DNA of 64,000 nucleotides from Amaranthus tricolor (lineage: Eukaryota; Streptophyta; Magnoliopsida; Caryophyllales; Amaranthaceae), in contig NC_080049.1 of NCBI RefSeq assembly GCF_026212465.1, positions 6,580,064-6,644,063 of the forward strand, read 5' to 3'. The position numbers were made by a program, and so were the translations under genes. Below are positions 1 through 11,535 of the stretch, in pieces. The notes under the pieces are model-generated. The model ran no database searches. It saw only the letters and a list, made by a program, of their open reading frames with translations, and was not told the origin of the DNA. Position 1 is the first letter of the stretch, and every line of letters starts with the position of its first letter.

Positions 1-1335
1 CTACAACTATTCTATGATTTCAAAGTTCGAAAAACCACTTTCTATATTAGGAAGAACATCTCCCTGTATTTGAACCAATCTCAACAAAAGAGAAAAATAC
101 ATACATTTGTACTCTTTTCTCGTAACTATTAAGAATTTGGGTAAGAAATCTAACCTTTTAAATTACAGCAAACCAACTAGCACAATCAATACGACTCCAA
201 AATGAAATCGGTATCTACAATATAAACATATATGTGTTTAATAATTGATGGTAGATTTGACTTGACTAGCTAATGAGCTTTATTTAATTTTGTTTTTATG
301 AAATATCAACTTTTTATTTGAATTCGATATAACTTATTAGTATAATTAATTTAGTTAAACCACCAAGTATTTTTAATAACCAAAGTAATATTCAGCATAT
401 AAAAACACTCTTAGTTTATTAATCAATACTAAAACTCTAGTTTAATACTGAAATTTCAGCGGAAACTTAAAATGGGCATAACTTCCTCCATACAGATCCA
501 AATTATGCGTTTCTTGAGCCTATCTTGGGTAAAATTTCGATACGAACAGCTTTTGTGAAATAGCCTAAAAACGCCCAAAAACTGCTTAAAATTCTATTTT
601 TCGAAGCTGCCAGAAATTCTTACTAATTTCTTCTACATCCTAATTCAAGATAAATGATAGCAAATTAATAATCTGGATTACTAATAAACACATAACTGAC
701 TCTTCATTACAACTAATTCATCCATAGAACCTTAAAATCAAAAAGCCCCAGTTCAATTTCATAACATAAACCCTAATTTGTAAAACTTAACAAAATCGAA
801 ATTGAATGAAAGATTAAACTTACCCGCACCAAAGAGGATTAAAAACTATCAAAGTTTGGGAAAAGTCGTCACTTAAAGTAGCCCCAGACGTCCCAAAACG
901 CACCAAGATCGTAAGTTTAGAAACTTTTTCTAGCCTATTTGAAGATGTGAAGTATTATACTAGTAAGATCACAAAACTAATTATAAAAGATAAAGATTGA
1001 AGGTGTAAAATGAAGAAAGAAAAGAATGAGAGAAGATAACTGTGTAGGAAGAGGAAATAAGAAAATGGCGGTGAAGGAGATGTCATATAACTGTGTTTCA
1101 TTTGTTTTTGTTTTGTTTTATTTTTTTCTTTTTTTCTTTTTTTTTTAATATAAAATTACCATTTTACTCTTTAACATTATTTATATAATATTTTTCTTTA
1201 TAATTATCTATATTACTTAAATTATTATTATTACTACCATTATTTTTATAATTAATATTTTATATAGTATACAATATAAATTATAATAAATAAAATAACA
1301 TTAGTTATATTCCTTAATAAATTTGAGTTGTTACA
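1..1335 (-). repeat. End of a Ty3/gypsy-type LTR (cut by window start)
   Basis: No ORF is supported here. Read on the minus strand the segment starts at 1335 with TGTAACAACTCAAATTT, which closely resembles the terminus at 23206 (TGTAACAGGCTCAAATTT). TGTAACA is a frequent LTR start in plant Ty3/gypsy chromoviruses. The interior (primer-like AT-rich text, several 'ccctaa' blocks) looks like non-coding LTR sequence. The other end lies outside the window, so neither TSD nor full length can be seen. The family assignment is inference. Confidence 0.45.
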
Positions 1336-2069
1336 ATAAAAGTCGATTGATGAGTTATAGTTTCAAGAGTAATAATTTTTTTTTTTTATTGGCGTTACCA
1401 AGGTAGTATTCCACCTAATGATTGATCCTAAGTGAAAAATTGATAACATAAAAGATAAAGCCAATCAGCGAGTAAATTTAAACATGTACGATTTATTTGA
1501 ATTAATAAATTTGAGATTGATATGGCTTCAAAAGTTATACAAAATACTTGTTTAGTCCTAATATCTTTTTGTCTCTAAGTATGAAAAAAAAAATTATTTT
1601 AATCACTGTATCTTCATTTTCCATTTGATGTTACTATATACTATATACTCTCCTCCGTTCAATTTGATGTCCATTTTAGTCGGTTATGTTTATTGTTCTA
1701 TTAAAGAATTTTTTTTATTTACATTATTTAGACAAATTTAAATGTGTGATAATATCAATATTCTTAGGAGTAACTCTTGTGCGAAATCGTCTTTTGGTGA
1801 GCGATCTCAAACAAGAAGTTCATATTCTCATAATATGTATTAGATGTGCTTAACCATGTTTAAGACGTGTCTCTCATTAATCATCTCATACAACAATTTG
1901 TATATTTTTTATATTTATGGTCTTTACATATTTTCCATTAACTCTATTTTAACATTTTCATAATCCTTGTGGTCTTAACATGTTTTCCAATAACTTTATT
2001 AAAATGGTATCTCCAATATCTAAATGTTCTAATTTTTTATTTTAGTCAATTTAGTCAAGGTTCCAACAA
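1336..2069. other. AT-rich intergenic DNA, no gene seen
   Basis: No convincing coding region. A short stretch at about 1645-1680 (ctcctccgttcaatttgatg) resembles one end of a Stowaway-like MITE, but I do not see its partner end. Confidence 0.4.
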
Positions 2070-2270
2070 AACGTTGGGCTTGGTGAACCGGTCTGGTATG
2101 GTTTGCGGTTCCAGGGCGGTTCCTTGAAACCGGTGGGCTGGTGAGCTGGTCCGCAGTTCCTTGGTCCGATTCTGACGGTTTTTTCGGAGGTTATACGGTT
2201 TCGACAATTTTTTTGAAGGTTTTATGGTTCCGCAATTCGGAAACGGTTTAATTTTGGATAACCCGCTTAG
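2070..2270. repeat. CGGTT-rich simple repeat patch
   Basis: A GC-richer island in AT-rich DNA made of scattered 'ggttcc', 'ccggt' and 'cggtt' units. It looks like degenerate transposon or simple-repeat sequence. No reading frame is supported. The following stretch 2271-2870 holds nothing I can identify. Confidence 0.35.
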
Positions 2271-2874
2271 TGGCCATCACTATATCCAATGATTTTCGTG
2301 ATAAGTTGGGTCTAATCATACTCATATTCAAATCTATATATTTTGAGTAGTCTAAAATTTATTAGACATTTAGACTTATTTATTTTGTGTTGATCCAAGC
2401 TTGAATCCTAACTCATATAATTTGAAAAGTTTGGACTGATATGCAGACTCATCAGGTTTGATAGGTCTTAGATCCTCGATGAGGCCTAAAAGAATTTTAA
2501 TCTAATTGTTCATATATAATTAATCAAAGATTAATTTAAGTTTAAAATGAATTTATAGGCCACCCTACCCTTTTCCCCTACTTGGCCCCACCGTCCCCAC
2601 AATTTCCTTCACCCAGCTCTTCCCCATGTCCACCACCAACACGTTAGCCAACTACCGCCCTTAAATCGCACCCCTATGCTTCTAATCATGAAACCCCTCT
2701 TCCGCAGGCAGATCTTGTGCAATCATTTCCACCTTAAATATCAGCAACTTAGAATGAGAGATTGAGTGGCGGTTGTTGTTGATGAAGTTGAAGATGATGA
2801 TAATGATTCTATAAGTTTTATCTAAGAATCCTGTTGAAATATAGTGACTTGAACAAGTCATTATGTGGGATGAA

Positions 2875-3395
2875 GATTTAGAAAATGGATAGCGCAGGTC
2901 GCCAGGCAGAAGGTTGTGTGCGGGCCGCGGAGTTTTACACGGGGCGCGGAGCACTGCGATTTTAGCGGGAAGTTAGTTTTGGCACGTTTTTGGCCGGTTA
3001 CTCTTAGTTTTTTGACGGTTTCTTTTGTATTTTCTTAACCCTAATTTCTTTTTATTATGAGGTATACTATATAAAGGCTCTATATAATTAGAATTAGAGC
3101 ATATGATGCAATGCAAAAAAAAAAAAAAAACACAAAGTAAGCAAAACTAAGAGAGAAAAAACTTGGAGAGCCATTATTGTGGTTTCTCGTGTTCATCTTG
3201 TAATCTTCTGGTTTATAGTGAAAAGTTTATTTTCGGTGCCGGTGGATGTAGCCATCACGATGATAGTGAACCACGTTAATTTCTCGGTGTGATTTTCTTT
3301 ATTGTTTGTTTGAATCTTTATTGTTTTCATTATTGTTTTCGATCTTTGCTTCTGTTGTCGTACAACAAATTCAATCATAATTTCCTCTTCCCTAA
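2875..3395 (+). repeat. LTR-like retrotransposon relic
   Basis: A TATA box (TATATAAA, 3068-3075) is followed by an A-run, then text of the form 'ggtggatgtagccatc...gtgaaccacgtt', an arrangement often seen in the R/U5 part of plant copia LTRs. Neither ends nor TSD are clear, so this is a fragment or solo LTR. The small ORFs here are not credible genes. Confidence 0.4.
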
Positions 3396-4303
3396 ACTGA
3401 ATTTGAGCAAGAAAAAGTTCATATTCTATTGAAATTTTGGGGTTTTTTCTTTTAATGGATAATTTATAGTAAGATTGAAAGGTTAGAATGACATAGAAAT
3501 AATACTACTACAAGGGTTTTGAGATTGAAAAAGAATAAGTGTAGAATTGTCTCATTTCATTCACTCTTGGCTATCAATTGTATTTGTGGGTTTTAAGATT
3601 GGAGATAATACTCTATTGAAAATTTGAGGTTTTTTCTTGGGGTTACTTCATTTTTTGGGGTTGTTGTCAAGTGTCTCATATTGGGATTTTTGAGGTCATG
3701 GGTTTCTAGGTGGTAGGAAGTGGGTTTTTGTGTGGTGGATCCATGGGTTTCTAGGTTCATGGGTTTTGGGTGGTAGGTGTGTGTTTTTGGGTTTTGGGGC
3801 TAGATTGGAGTGGGGGTGGGGTTGTTTGACGGTGGGCAGGTGGAAGCTGTAGTAATGGAGGGTGATGGAAGGTGATGAGGTATTATATTTTTTTTTCTTT
3901 TTTTTGACAAATAACCTATAATTTTAGGTCACCAACAAGTTAAAGATACTAAAGGAAAATATCTCTCAAAAATTGTGTTATTTAATATTGATTAAGTATT
4001 ATTGTAGGAAAAATGTTAAAAGATTGTATTATTCAGGATAATTTTTCTAAAAAGTAAAATTAGAAACATAATATTCAAAAATCAAATAACCATCGACCCT
4101 TTCCTCCCTTTCTCCCTTCAACCACCACCAACTATTGTACCCCTCCTCCAATCTCGAAAATATCCGCCTCCCTAAGCCCAGGTGACAAGGTTCGCGAATG
4201 GTGGTGTTAGAGTAGGACCAACGTGTGGGTTTGGTCGGTGTAGAAGATAGGTTTGGCTATGGTGGTGGTGGGCAAGCAGATTTGGGTAGGAGACGTGATG
4301 GGG
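3396..4303. other. Intergenic DNA with a G-rich strand, no gene seen
   Basis: From about 3640 to 3890, and again at 4190-4303, the plus strand is very G-rich (runs of gggg, ggtggtgg). The tract continues after the two MITEs, up to about 5480. It could be a degraded captured gene fragment with proline-rich minus-strand translation, but no open frame supports this. Confidence 0.3.
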
Positions 4304-4314
4304 GGTAGCTTGCA

Positions 4315-4811
4315 AAGTTGTTAAAATTAGGATCCTACTTAGAATCGTTCAGACCTGTAAAATCGAATCGTAGAATCGTAAGATTCTACTATAAACTTAA
4401 ATTTGCTATCTAGTCATAATCATTCACTTCAAAAGTTTTTATTTATTAATTTCATTCAATTCATTTTTTAGAATGAAATAGAAATATATAAGAATTAATT
4501 TAAATCTTCATACCGATGAAAAAATTTATTTTTGAAAAATTATGATGATGGATCCTTAAATTATAAGAAAAATTAATAAAAGATGGTAAATATGAAAAAT
4601 TTTTAAAAAATTAAAAATAAATTTGTAGAATCGAATCATTAAATCATAAGATAGTAGAATCGTGTTATGATTCTACCTATACAATTTTTTTTAATTAGAA
4701 TCGTAAGATTCTACCAACTTACGATTCTACCAACTTACGATTCTAATCTCGTTTATTTTTGGATCGTAAAATTATAGAATCGTAAACCAGAATTATGATT
4801 TTAATAATCAT
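4315..4811. mobile_element. MULE-like MITE, copy 1
   Basis: About 497 bp with no coding capacity. Its ends form degenerate terminal inverted repeats (AAGTTGTTAAAATTAGGATC at the left; the right end reads ATGATTATTAAAATCATAAT on the other strand). The flanks share 11 identical bases, ggtagcttgca (4304-4314 and 4812-4822), which fits the 9-11 bp target duplication of Mutator-like elements. The interior has many copies of 'gaatcgtaa' and 'gattctac' facing each other, so the element can fold on itself. A sibling copy lies 45 bp downstream. Confidence 0.6.
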
Positions 4812-4856
4812 GGTAGCTTGCATCATGGATGGGGGCGTGGTTGGTTTTGCCGATAG

Positions 4857-5369
4857 CAAAGTTGTTAAAATCGGGATTCAATTCGGAATTATTCAGACCT
4901 GTAGAATCGAATCGGTAAAATCGAATCGTAGAATCGTAAGATTTTACAATAAACTTAAATTTGCTATCTAGTCATAATTATTCACCTCAAAATTTTAAAT
5001 TTATTAATTAAAGTTTCATTCACTTTTCTTTTTAAGAATGAAATAGAAAAATATTTAATAATTAGTGTTAATCTTCATGATGATGAAGAAATTTATTTTT
5101 TAAAATTATAATGATGGATCGTTAAATTGTAAGTAAAATTAATGAAAGATGGTATTGGTACACAAGAAAAATTTTTAAAGAAATGATAAATTTGTAGAAT
5201 CAAATCATTAAATCACAGGATCGTAGAATCGTGTTCTGCAAATTTTATTTTAATTAGAATCATAAGACTCTAGTAACTTATGATTCTACTTACGATTCGA
5301 CTCGCTTGCTTATTTTTATATCGTAAAATCGTTAAATCGTAGATCAAAATCGTGATTTTAATAACCATG
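4857..5369. mobile_element. MULE-like MITE, copy 2
   Basis: About 513 bp and clearly homologous to the copy at 4315-4811, in the same orientation: both start 'aaagttgttaaaat', contain 'gctatctagtcataat' and end 'gattttaataa(c/t)catg'. The flanks ccgatagca and tcgataaga agree at 6 of 9 positions, compatible with a degraded TSD. Two members of one family inserted within 50 bp could reflect target preference or a local tandem event. Confidence 0.55.
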
Positions 5370-5924
5370 TCGATAAGAGTGGACTTGCAACAGGGTGAAA
5401 ACTAAGTGTGTCGCCCGCCAGACTGTGAGTAGGCTATGGAGGATAGGGTGGTAGTGGGTGAAGGGGTTAGTAGAGGGGTTTTATTTTTATTTATTTATTT
5501 TTATTTATTTTATCTTTATTTTTTAATCAAATTACCCATAGATAGTAGGTTGGATAACTTACTTGGATGATAGAGGGAAACACTTTTTAAATTTGGTTAA
5601 TTAAAAATTGGTAATATTATAGGAAAAGTAGTAAAAAATTGTATTATTTATGATAATTTTTCTTATATCTAAGTAAAGAGAACTAATTTAAGTTTTAAAT
5701 AATTTTAAAGGTTGCATATTTGTCTAAAATGGGTCTAAATTAAATATAAATCATATGTCTAAATTGAGTGTAATTGATTAACTTGAATCATAGAATGTGC
5801 TGGTCAGGTTGAAGCTGATTTAGAGCATATAAGTCTAATTACTCTAGACCTATTCTTAGTTTCAATTATTTCGATTGGACCTAGACCCATTAAGTTCCAA
5901 AAATTTACCCAATTCTTTTTGAAT

Positions 5925-5929
5925 ATTTA

Positions 5930-5996
<67 letters not shown>

Positions 5997-6016
5997 AACT
6001 TCTTTATATTCTTTTA

Positions 6017-6062
<46 letters not shown>

Positions 6063-6084
6063 TAAATAATAATAATATAAATGA

Positions 6085-6121
<37 letters not shown>

Positions 6122-6344
6122 ATAAAAAATCAATCAAAAGCTTTAAAATTACCGTTTCATTCTCTTGATCTTCCATTTTTTGTTTTTTTTCTTTTTGCTT
6201 TGATTTTTCACCACTGATTGTTGAAGATTGGATTATTTTGATATATATTATTATTGTGATTGTTATTATTATTATTATTAAATTTTTATTTTTGTTTTAA
6301 TTATTATATTTAATTTATTTTTAATTATATTATTATTGTTGTTC

Positions 6345-6381
<37 letters not shown>

Positions 6382-6578
6382 AAAAGAAAAAAAAAATGAA
6401 TCGCCCTGTTCTGGACGATTTATTTTTATTTTTTTCTTTTTGAATAATTATTATTATTTTTAATTTTATTATTGTTGTTATTATTATTATTATTACTGTT
6501 ATTATTATTAATTTTATTTATATTCTTTTTGAAGAATATAAAAAAGTTAATTATTATTATTATTATTGTTGTTATTGA

Positions 6579-6609
<31 letters not shown>

Positions 6610-6610
6610 A
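5925..6610. repeat. (TAA)n/(TTA)n microsatellite cluster
   Basis: Alternating TAA and TTA runs, so adjacent blocks are reverse complements and can form cruciforms. An ORF through it encodes only Tyr/Leu/Asn/Ile runs and is not a gene. The cluster includes the hairpin annotated at 6374-6448. From 6611 to 7235 the DNA is AT-rich with no recognisable feature. Confidence 0.9.
6374..6448. repeat. Long hairpin with GC-rich tip
   Basis: An A-rich left arm ending TGAATCG (6374-6403) and a T-rich right arm starting CGATTTA (6416-6448) are near-perfect inverted repeats around a 12-base loop (ccctgttctgga). The hairpin sits inside TTA/TAA runs. A similar design occurs at 47730-47785. Confidence 0.7.
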
Positions 6611-7235
6611 ATAAGAAATTTATAGTGGTAAAATTGTAATTTTTTAAAAATCAGGGTAAATTCGTAATTTCATCTGGAGGAGGGTGGCGATAAAATAAAA
6701 AGGTAACGATGTTTAATAACATTCAAAATTTAGACTTGGACTTAAAATTATAGTTAAATTTAAAATAGATACTAGTACAATTTTAGATCCATAAGTTTCT
6801 CTAGATAGACATTCATTTAGATCGGCATGTCGATTTCAGATCTATAGTTTTGAATTGCTTAATATTTAATCTTGAGTCCTTGTTAGTTTTTACTTCTTTT
6901 GGATTTTAATATATAGTTGGTACTTGCTATAGTTTCTATAGTAATTATTGTTTATCAACTGATCTTATTTGTTATATACTTCTTCATTTATAATGTAAAT
7001 CATAATTAAGTGGAATTTTGTTTAATTTATTTTAATAGATATTGTTATTATACTAACTTTTTAGAATTTTTATCATAGAATCTGAATTAAAGATATAAAA
7101 GTTAAAATCATGCATTAAATAGTGTGAAAAACAAAAGTATAGCGACTAGTATTAAAAACCAAAGAAAATATATACTTGTGAATCATTTTAATGTCATGTC
7201 AAACTATATTTAATTATAAAATGATAAATATCAAA

Positions 7236-8030
7236 TTAACAATTTTGTTTTGTAGCCGAGGAGCAGGGAGGAGAGAAGGATGGGAAGGCATGGTTCCTAG
7301 AGAACGTTGCATATTGAGGAAAGGACACGTTATCAAGTAGTGTAACTTTATTGGATGAGTCAATTTTTGTGCATCCAATTTTGTCTTCCCTTGGAGTAAG
7401 TGTCAAATCATTCTTATGTGGAGGATCTTTGAGGTGTCGTAATGAGGGTATGACGAAGAACATGAGTATGGTGCAAGGGATGGAATGTCTTGATCATGGC
7501 ATGGTTCGAGGAGAATGCGTCATGATCAAGGAACATGACCAAATCAAGAGAACAACATTGATTGAAGGCCGATCGATCGATTGAGCTGCTGTGGCTCGAT
7601 CGAGCGGTTCAAATGGAGGAAACCAACAGCTTCTGTGAGTGTGCTTGATTGGTCGAACAATGCTACTCGGGTTGAGCGAGCTACAGGAGGAAATATTTGC
7701 GGTTTCTGTATTTTGTGTCGGTTTGTTTGGATTTAAGCCCACTTGTGTTTAGGGTTTCTACTATGTGCTAAGCTATATAAGAGAGCTTTAGAACATTACT
7801 AGAAGCAAGAGGAGAGGCAAATACATTAGAGAAGCTAGGACATTGGCCATTAGAGTGTTTTCTTTGTTTAGAGCCATTTGTGGAGTTTCACCATTAAAGA
7901 TGAAACCTTTATGGGTCAAGAGTGAGCTATCGATTATTGTAAGTTGAGTCATTCGCGTAATTGAGTTTATATTAATGATAAAGTATTTTATTTGAGGGGA
8001 ATTATCGATAGATACTCATAAACACATTGT
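7236..8030 (+). repeat. LTR-like repeat upstream of the WIP gene
   Basis: The segment is clearly related to 55690-56430. Shared landmarks in the same order are gctcga/tcgagc-rich blocks, a TATA box (TATATAA, 7774-7780), 'agggttt', and 'tatattaatgataa' followed by 'tatttgaggggga'. This order (GC boxes, TATA, leader, terminator-like end) looks like U3-R-U5 of an LTR. No coding domains accompany it, and exact ends and TSD are unclear. Predicted ORFs on both strands here are shadows of the repeat. Confidence 0.5.
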
Positions 8031-8080
8031 GTTGCTTGTTGTTGTATCTCTTGTTTATATTCTATTTTTTTTACTCATCT

Positions 8081-8130
8081 TCTACGTCATATTCTATCAT
8101 TTTAAGGCTCTACATCATATTCTATCATTT
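8081..8130 (+). repeat. 28-bp tandem repeat with TGACG-type motif
   Basis: Two copies of tctac(g/a)tcatattctatc, 28 bp apart, lie 180-230 bp upstream of the WIP start. The first copy contains tacgtca (TGACGTA on the other strand), the core bound by plant TGA/bZIP factors. Any regulatory role is inference. Confidence 0.45.
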
Positions 8131-8201
8131 GGAGGGTCCCAGCCATTCTCCAACATCTTCCTTTTTCTGATCAACCCAAATGCCCACACCTGTCTCTCCT
8201 A

Positions 8202-8207
8202 TATAAA
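8202..8207 (+). promoter_or_regulatory. TATA box of the WIP gene at 8313
   Basis: TATAAA in the context tcctatataaaccacc, 106 bp before the ATG. It would give a leader of roughly 75-80 bp, normal for a small plant stress gene. Confidence 0.65.
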
Positions 8208-8312
8208 CCACCATTCCCCAACCCACAAATCAACTACTCCTAATTCAGCATATTAATCCTTCTTTAATTCACTCTCCAAATCTCAATCAGATCAGAGTTA
8301 ATAATAAAAGAA

Positions 8313-8585
8313 ATGAGTTCAAGAAGAACATGGGTAGTAGCAGCAAGCATAGCTGCAGTGGAAGCTTTAAAAGATCAAAGGTATTCTGGGTGGAATTATC
8401 CAATCAAATCTCTTCAACAATATGCACATAACAAGTTCAGATCATATTCTAATGCTAGAACACTATCTGCTGCTTCAACATCTTCTGTACTTTGTAATAA
8501 GATTATTAGATCAGATCAAAAACTTAAACAATCTGAGGATTCTCTTAAAAATGTTATGTACTTAAATTGTTGGGGTCCTTCCTAA
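8313..8585 (+). CDS. Wound-induced protein (WIP, DUF3774 family), 90 aa
   Basis: This is a complete intronless gene. The protein starts [19 protein letters not shown], has the family core around residues 22-45 ([21 protein letters not shown]) and ends with the family signature [10 protein letters not shown]. Other DUF3774 proteins are also about 80-95 residues. Arabidopsis relatives are described as wound- and hypoxia-responsive; the biochemical role is not settled. The start is fixed by the conserved MSS N-terminus and the context aaagaaATGAG. It is the most divergent of the three intact copies here: it has an extra 'AAS' near the N-terminus and a longer variable linker (residues 50-70). A TATA box lies at 8202 and an LTR-like repeat ends about 280 bp upstream. 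A second, broken copy on the same strand lies 3.7 kb downstream. Confidence 0.9.
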   Translation: MSSRRTWVVAASIAAVEALKDQRYSGWNYPIKSLQQYAHNKFRSYSNARTLSAASTSSVLCNKIIRSDQKLKQSEDSLKNVMYLNCWGPS

Positions 8586-8696
8586 ATTATCAATAAACAG
8601 TTGCTGTTACTGCTGTATATATTCTACTGAATTTCTTTTACTCATTACTCTCATATATATCGTTTCTAAATTATCAATAAACAGTTGCTGTTACTG
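8583..8696 (+). repeat. Duplicated 3'-UTR block of the WIP gene
   Basis: A 30-base segment starting with the WIP stop codon (taaattatcaataaacag...) occurs at 8583-8612 and again, identical, at 8667-8696 (84-bp period). Each copy holds AATAAA (8592-8597 and 8676-8681), the classic near-upstream polyadenylation element, so the gene may have two alternative 3' ends. Confidence 0.75.
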
Positions 8697-10900
8697 TTTC
8701 TAATACGTAGTATTCATCAATTATTTTTAATTTATATTTTATTCTTAATTTATATATTAAAATATAGTTAAATGAAATCTGTTTTTATAACTTTTAATTA
8801 TACATACTTACTATTAAATTAATACATCGATAAACATGTAAAAAAATAAATAGAATATTTGAAATAAGAGGGGAATACTTATTTAAAACAACAGTTGTTA
8901 TGTGATCAAATCATGAATCAAACACCATATTTGAGCCTAAGTAATGATTAAATCGATCGATCTTCTCATTATGAAACAGACCTATATAATTAGCTTAGTT
9001 TTTGTAGTTAATCATTTAAAAATTGATTATGAAGGTGACATGATCACATTTGCTCAACTGTTTCACTTAATTTGCTTTATCTTTATTATTTATTTTAATC
9101 TTTTCTAATAGATTTGTGGTATTTTCACTAATACATAACTCACTTAGTTTCTATATTTTTATTCTTATTTTTAAAATCATGCTACTACTCCAACTCATTA
9201 TATACAGTTTTGTGTCCTGGGACAATGGAGTATAGCCAACATGTCATATGGACAGTAGCATGGATACCTCAGGGAAGAAAGAATTACTCCTTCCATTCCC
9301 ATAAGAATAATGTACTTAAAAGTATTTTAAATGCAATTTAATGAAAATAAAAATTGAGTTAGAGAATAAAATAAAAAATAAATTAAAATAATTAAAATTA
9401 GTGGTTAAAATGAAGAGAAATAACAACTTTATGAATAAAATGAAAGTAACAAAAGTAAAATTTATTGCAAAAAAAATAATACAAAATAATAAGATAAGTA
9501 AAAAAATTAATAGAGAAAAGTAGTTTAAATGCATCCAAAAAGTTTAATCAAGATTCACACACGTAATTGTCTTATCCATATCCCATAGAAAAATAGGTGT
9601 TCTTCTAGGAAATGAGTGCAGTATTTTGGCTGCATCTGAGGGAGGGGTATCTAATGCTTATTGAGTGCTTACTTTCACTTTAATTGTCTTTCTTTTACGA
9701 GGAACCCACCATTCTTAACCACTGTCTCCCACAAATACAGGGTAGTACAAATTTGTCTATGATATATTGTTATCTTATATAGTTGGAAGTACTTCAATAA
9801 AAATGAATTCGAATATGAATATGTCACTATCAATTACTAGAGCCGTTTCAATGTGATTCGATTTAAAAATTCGGCCCGAAATTAAAACTTACCAAATCTG
9901 AAGCGCGTTTTTTTAAGGCTTATCGAACTGATATTATTTAAATCGATTGACAATCGAAAATAAGAAAATTGAATCCGAACTGCGACCGATTTTTATAACC
10001 GCCATATAACTGTTAACCGAGATTATCTGAACCTAAGAGTGATCGAGCCGAGTAATATCCGAGCCGTATCATGCTCGAAATCGAATCTCGACCCGACTAT
10101 AACCGATTTAAGTCGAACCAATTTTTTATCGAATTGCTGTAAATCTGAATCAATTTCTAACATAGAAGTATGATTAAATCATATTCAATCATCTGATTAG
10201 TTAATCTAATAAAGTGATAGATATTTTCATAAATTAAATTTTTAAAATGCATAGTTTTATATATTTAGAATTAATGATTAATAATCAATGTTTATTAAAC
10301 TATTTTTAATCAAATTAGATTAAAAATAATACAACTTTAATTTTAATGTATAGTCAAACAAGTAAAAGTAACAAAGTAATAATCACTAATTAATTTTCAT
10401 TTTAACTATTTCCTTTAAGTAAAGAGAACCTTGTCATGAATTAAAAAATGACTAGCAACTTAATGTGACATTGACTTGATCAATAGTAATTAGTAACTCG
10501 TAGCCGAATTCTACTTGAAAAAAAAACCCGGACCCTATCTGTAACCGATAAAATCAAACCAATTATTAACCAATAACAACCCGAGACTGATTAACACTCG
10601 ACTCGAACTTCAACCGACACTGAACCGATGCAAACCCGATAGCTCGAATAACTGATCTTCAACCGAACCATGACTAACCAACTCGACCCGAGTGTGACCC
10701 ATCGTAACGAGCATTCGAAAAATAACCGATCCGAAATCCAACCGAACATGGTTCAACGCGTCCGAAACCGACCCGATCATCTGAATGAACACCTCTATCA
10801 ATTACAAGTATAATGAAGAAAATATTACCATTAATTACAAGTATAATTGAACAGAGGATCAAAATTATCCGTGTTACAATTGAATGAATTGTATGATATA
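8697..10900. other. Intergenic DNA, no gene seen
   Basis: AT-rich. About 9280-9540 begins 'attactccttccattccc', like one end of a Stowaway-type MITE, with an A-rich interior and no clear partner. From 9840 to 10790 there are many 'aaccgat', 'ccgaac' and 'gactcga' words, a degenerate repeat seen widely in plant intergenic DNA. The two ORFs at 10610-10919 translate that repeat and are not genes. Confidence 0.45.
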
Positions 10901-11014
10901 CAAGTATACAACATAGCAAAATGATAGGTCGATTAGTTCAATACACATGAAAAATTACAAGTATACAACATAGCAAAATGATAGGTCGATTAGTTCAATA
11001 CACATGAAAAAATA
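10901..11014 (+). repeat. 57-bp tandem duplication
   Basis: Two almost identical 57-bp units (caagtatacaacatagcaaa...) start at 10901 and 10958. The identity suggests a recent slippage event. A shorter 'attacaagtata' copy lies upstream near 10801 and 10833. Confidence 0.85.
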
Positions 11015-11040
11015 AGTATTTAGTTTATCATGTGAAGCAT

Positions 11041-11535
11041 TGTTAAAAAAAATAACCCAAATTAAAGAATTAGAGAGTTTGACTAACATAAAAAGTTTAT
11101 GGGTTGCTCATCTTTTTACCAATTTGTTTTAGTATGAAACCTCATCATTGAACTTGTGTACAATCAACTATTTTCTTGTATGGATGTCTTTATGTACAAG
11201 TCCACTAACAAAATTTTCATGGTATCAGAGCTAACAACTTTCGATTAACTAAAAAATAAAAAAACTTAGTCTTTTCTAAGAAACACCATGTGTAGGTTCG
11301 AAAATAATGATGTTCCCTCCAATTAAGAAAATGGGCTCACATGTGAGCGGGAGATTTGAAAAAACAATCCATATGTAATTTCACATTGAAGAATTAGAGA
11401 AGTTGACTAACATATAAGCTTAATGAGCTATTACTCTTTCTACCAATTGTTTTGCGGATAGAACCTTATTAGGCTTGTGCACAGTTACCTCTTGTGCAGG
11501 TCTTATTATATATAAGTCTAATGACAAATTTATCA
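11041..11535 (+). mobile_element. TRIM (miniature LTR retrotransposon)
   Basis: Two direct terminal repeats of 179 bp each (11041-11219 and 11357-11535) flank 137 bp with no coding capacity. Both repeats start TG and end CA. Shared text includes 'agaattagaga' and 'ttgactaacata'. Directly after the first repeat lies TGGTATCAGAGC (11220-11231), the primer-binding site complementary to initiator tRNA-Met. A purine-rich stretch (gagcgggaga, 11346-11355) precedes the second repeat and can serve as polypurine tract. The size fits TRIM elements. Flanks agcat/attat agree at only 3 of 5 bases. The repeats are quite diverged, so this is an old insertion needing proteins from elsewhere. Confidence 0.65.

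Noticed and set aside
5862..6176. 104-residue ORF with Tyr/Asn/Ile runs
   Set aside because: It is a translation of TAA/TTA runs.
7236..7742. ORFs of 75-82 residues on both strands
   Set aside because: They lie in an LTR-like repeat shared with 55690-56430 and overlap each other.
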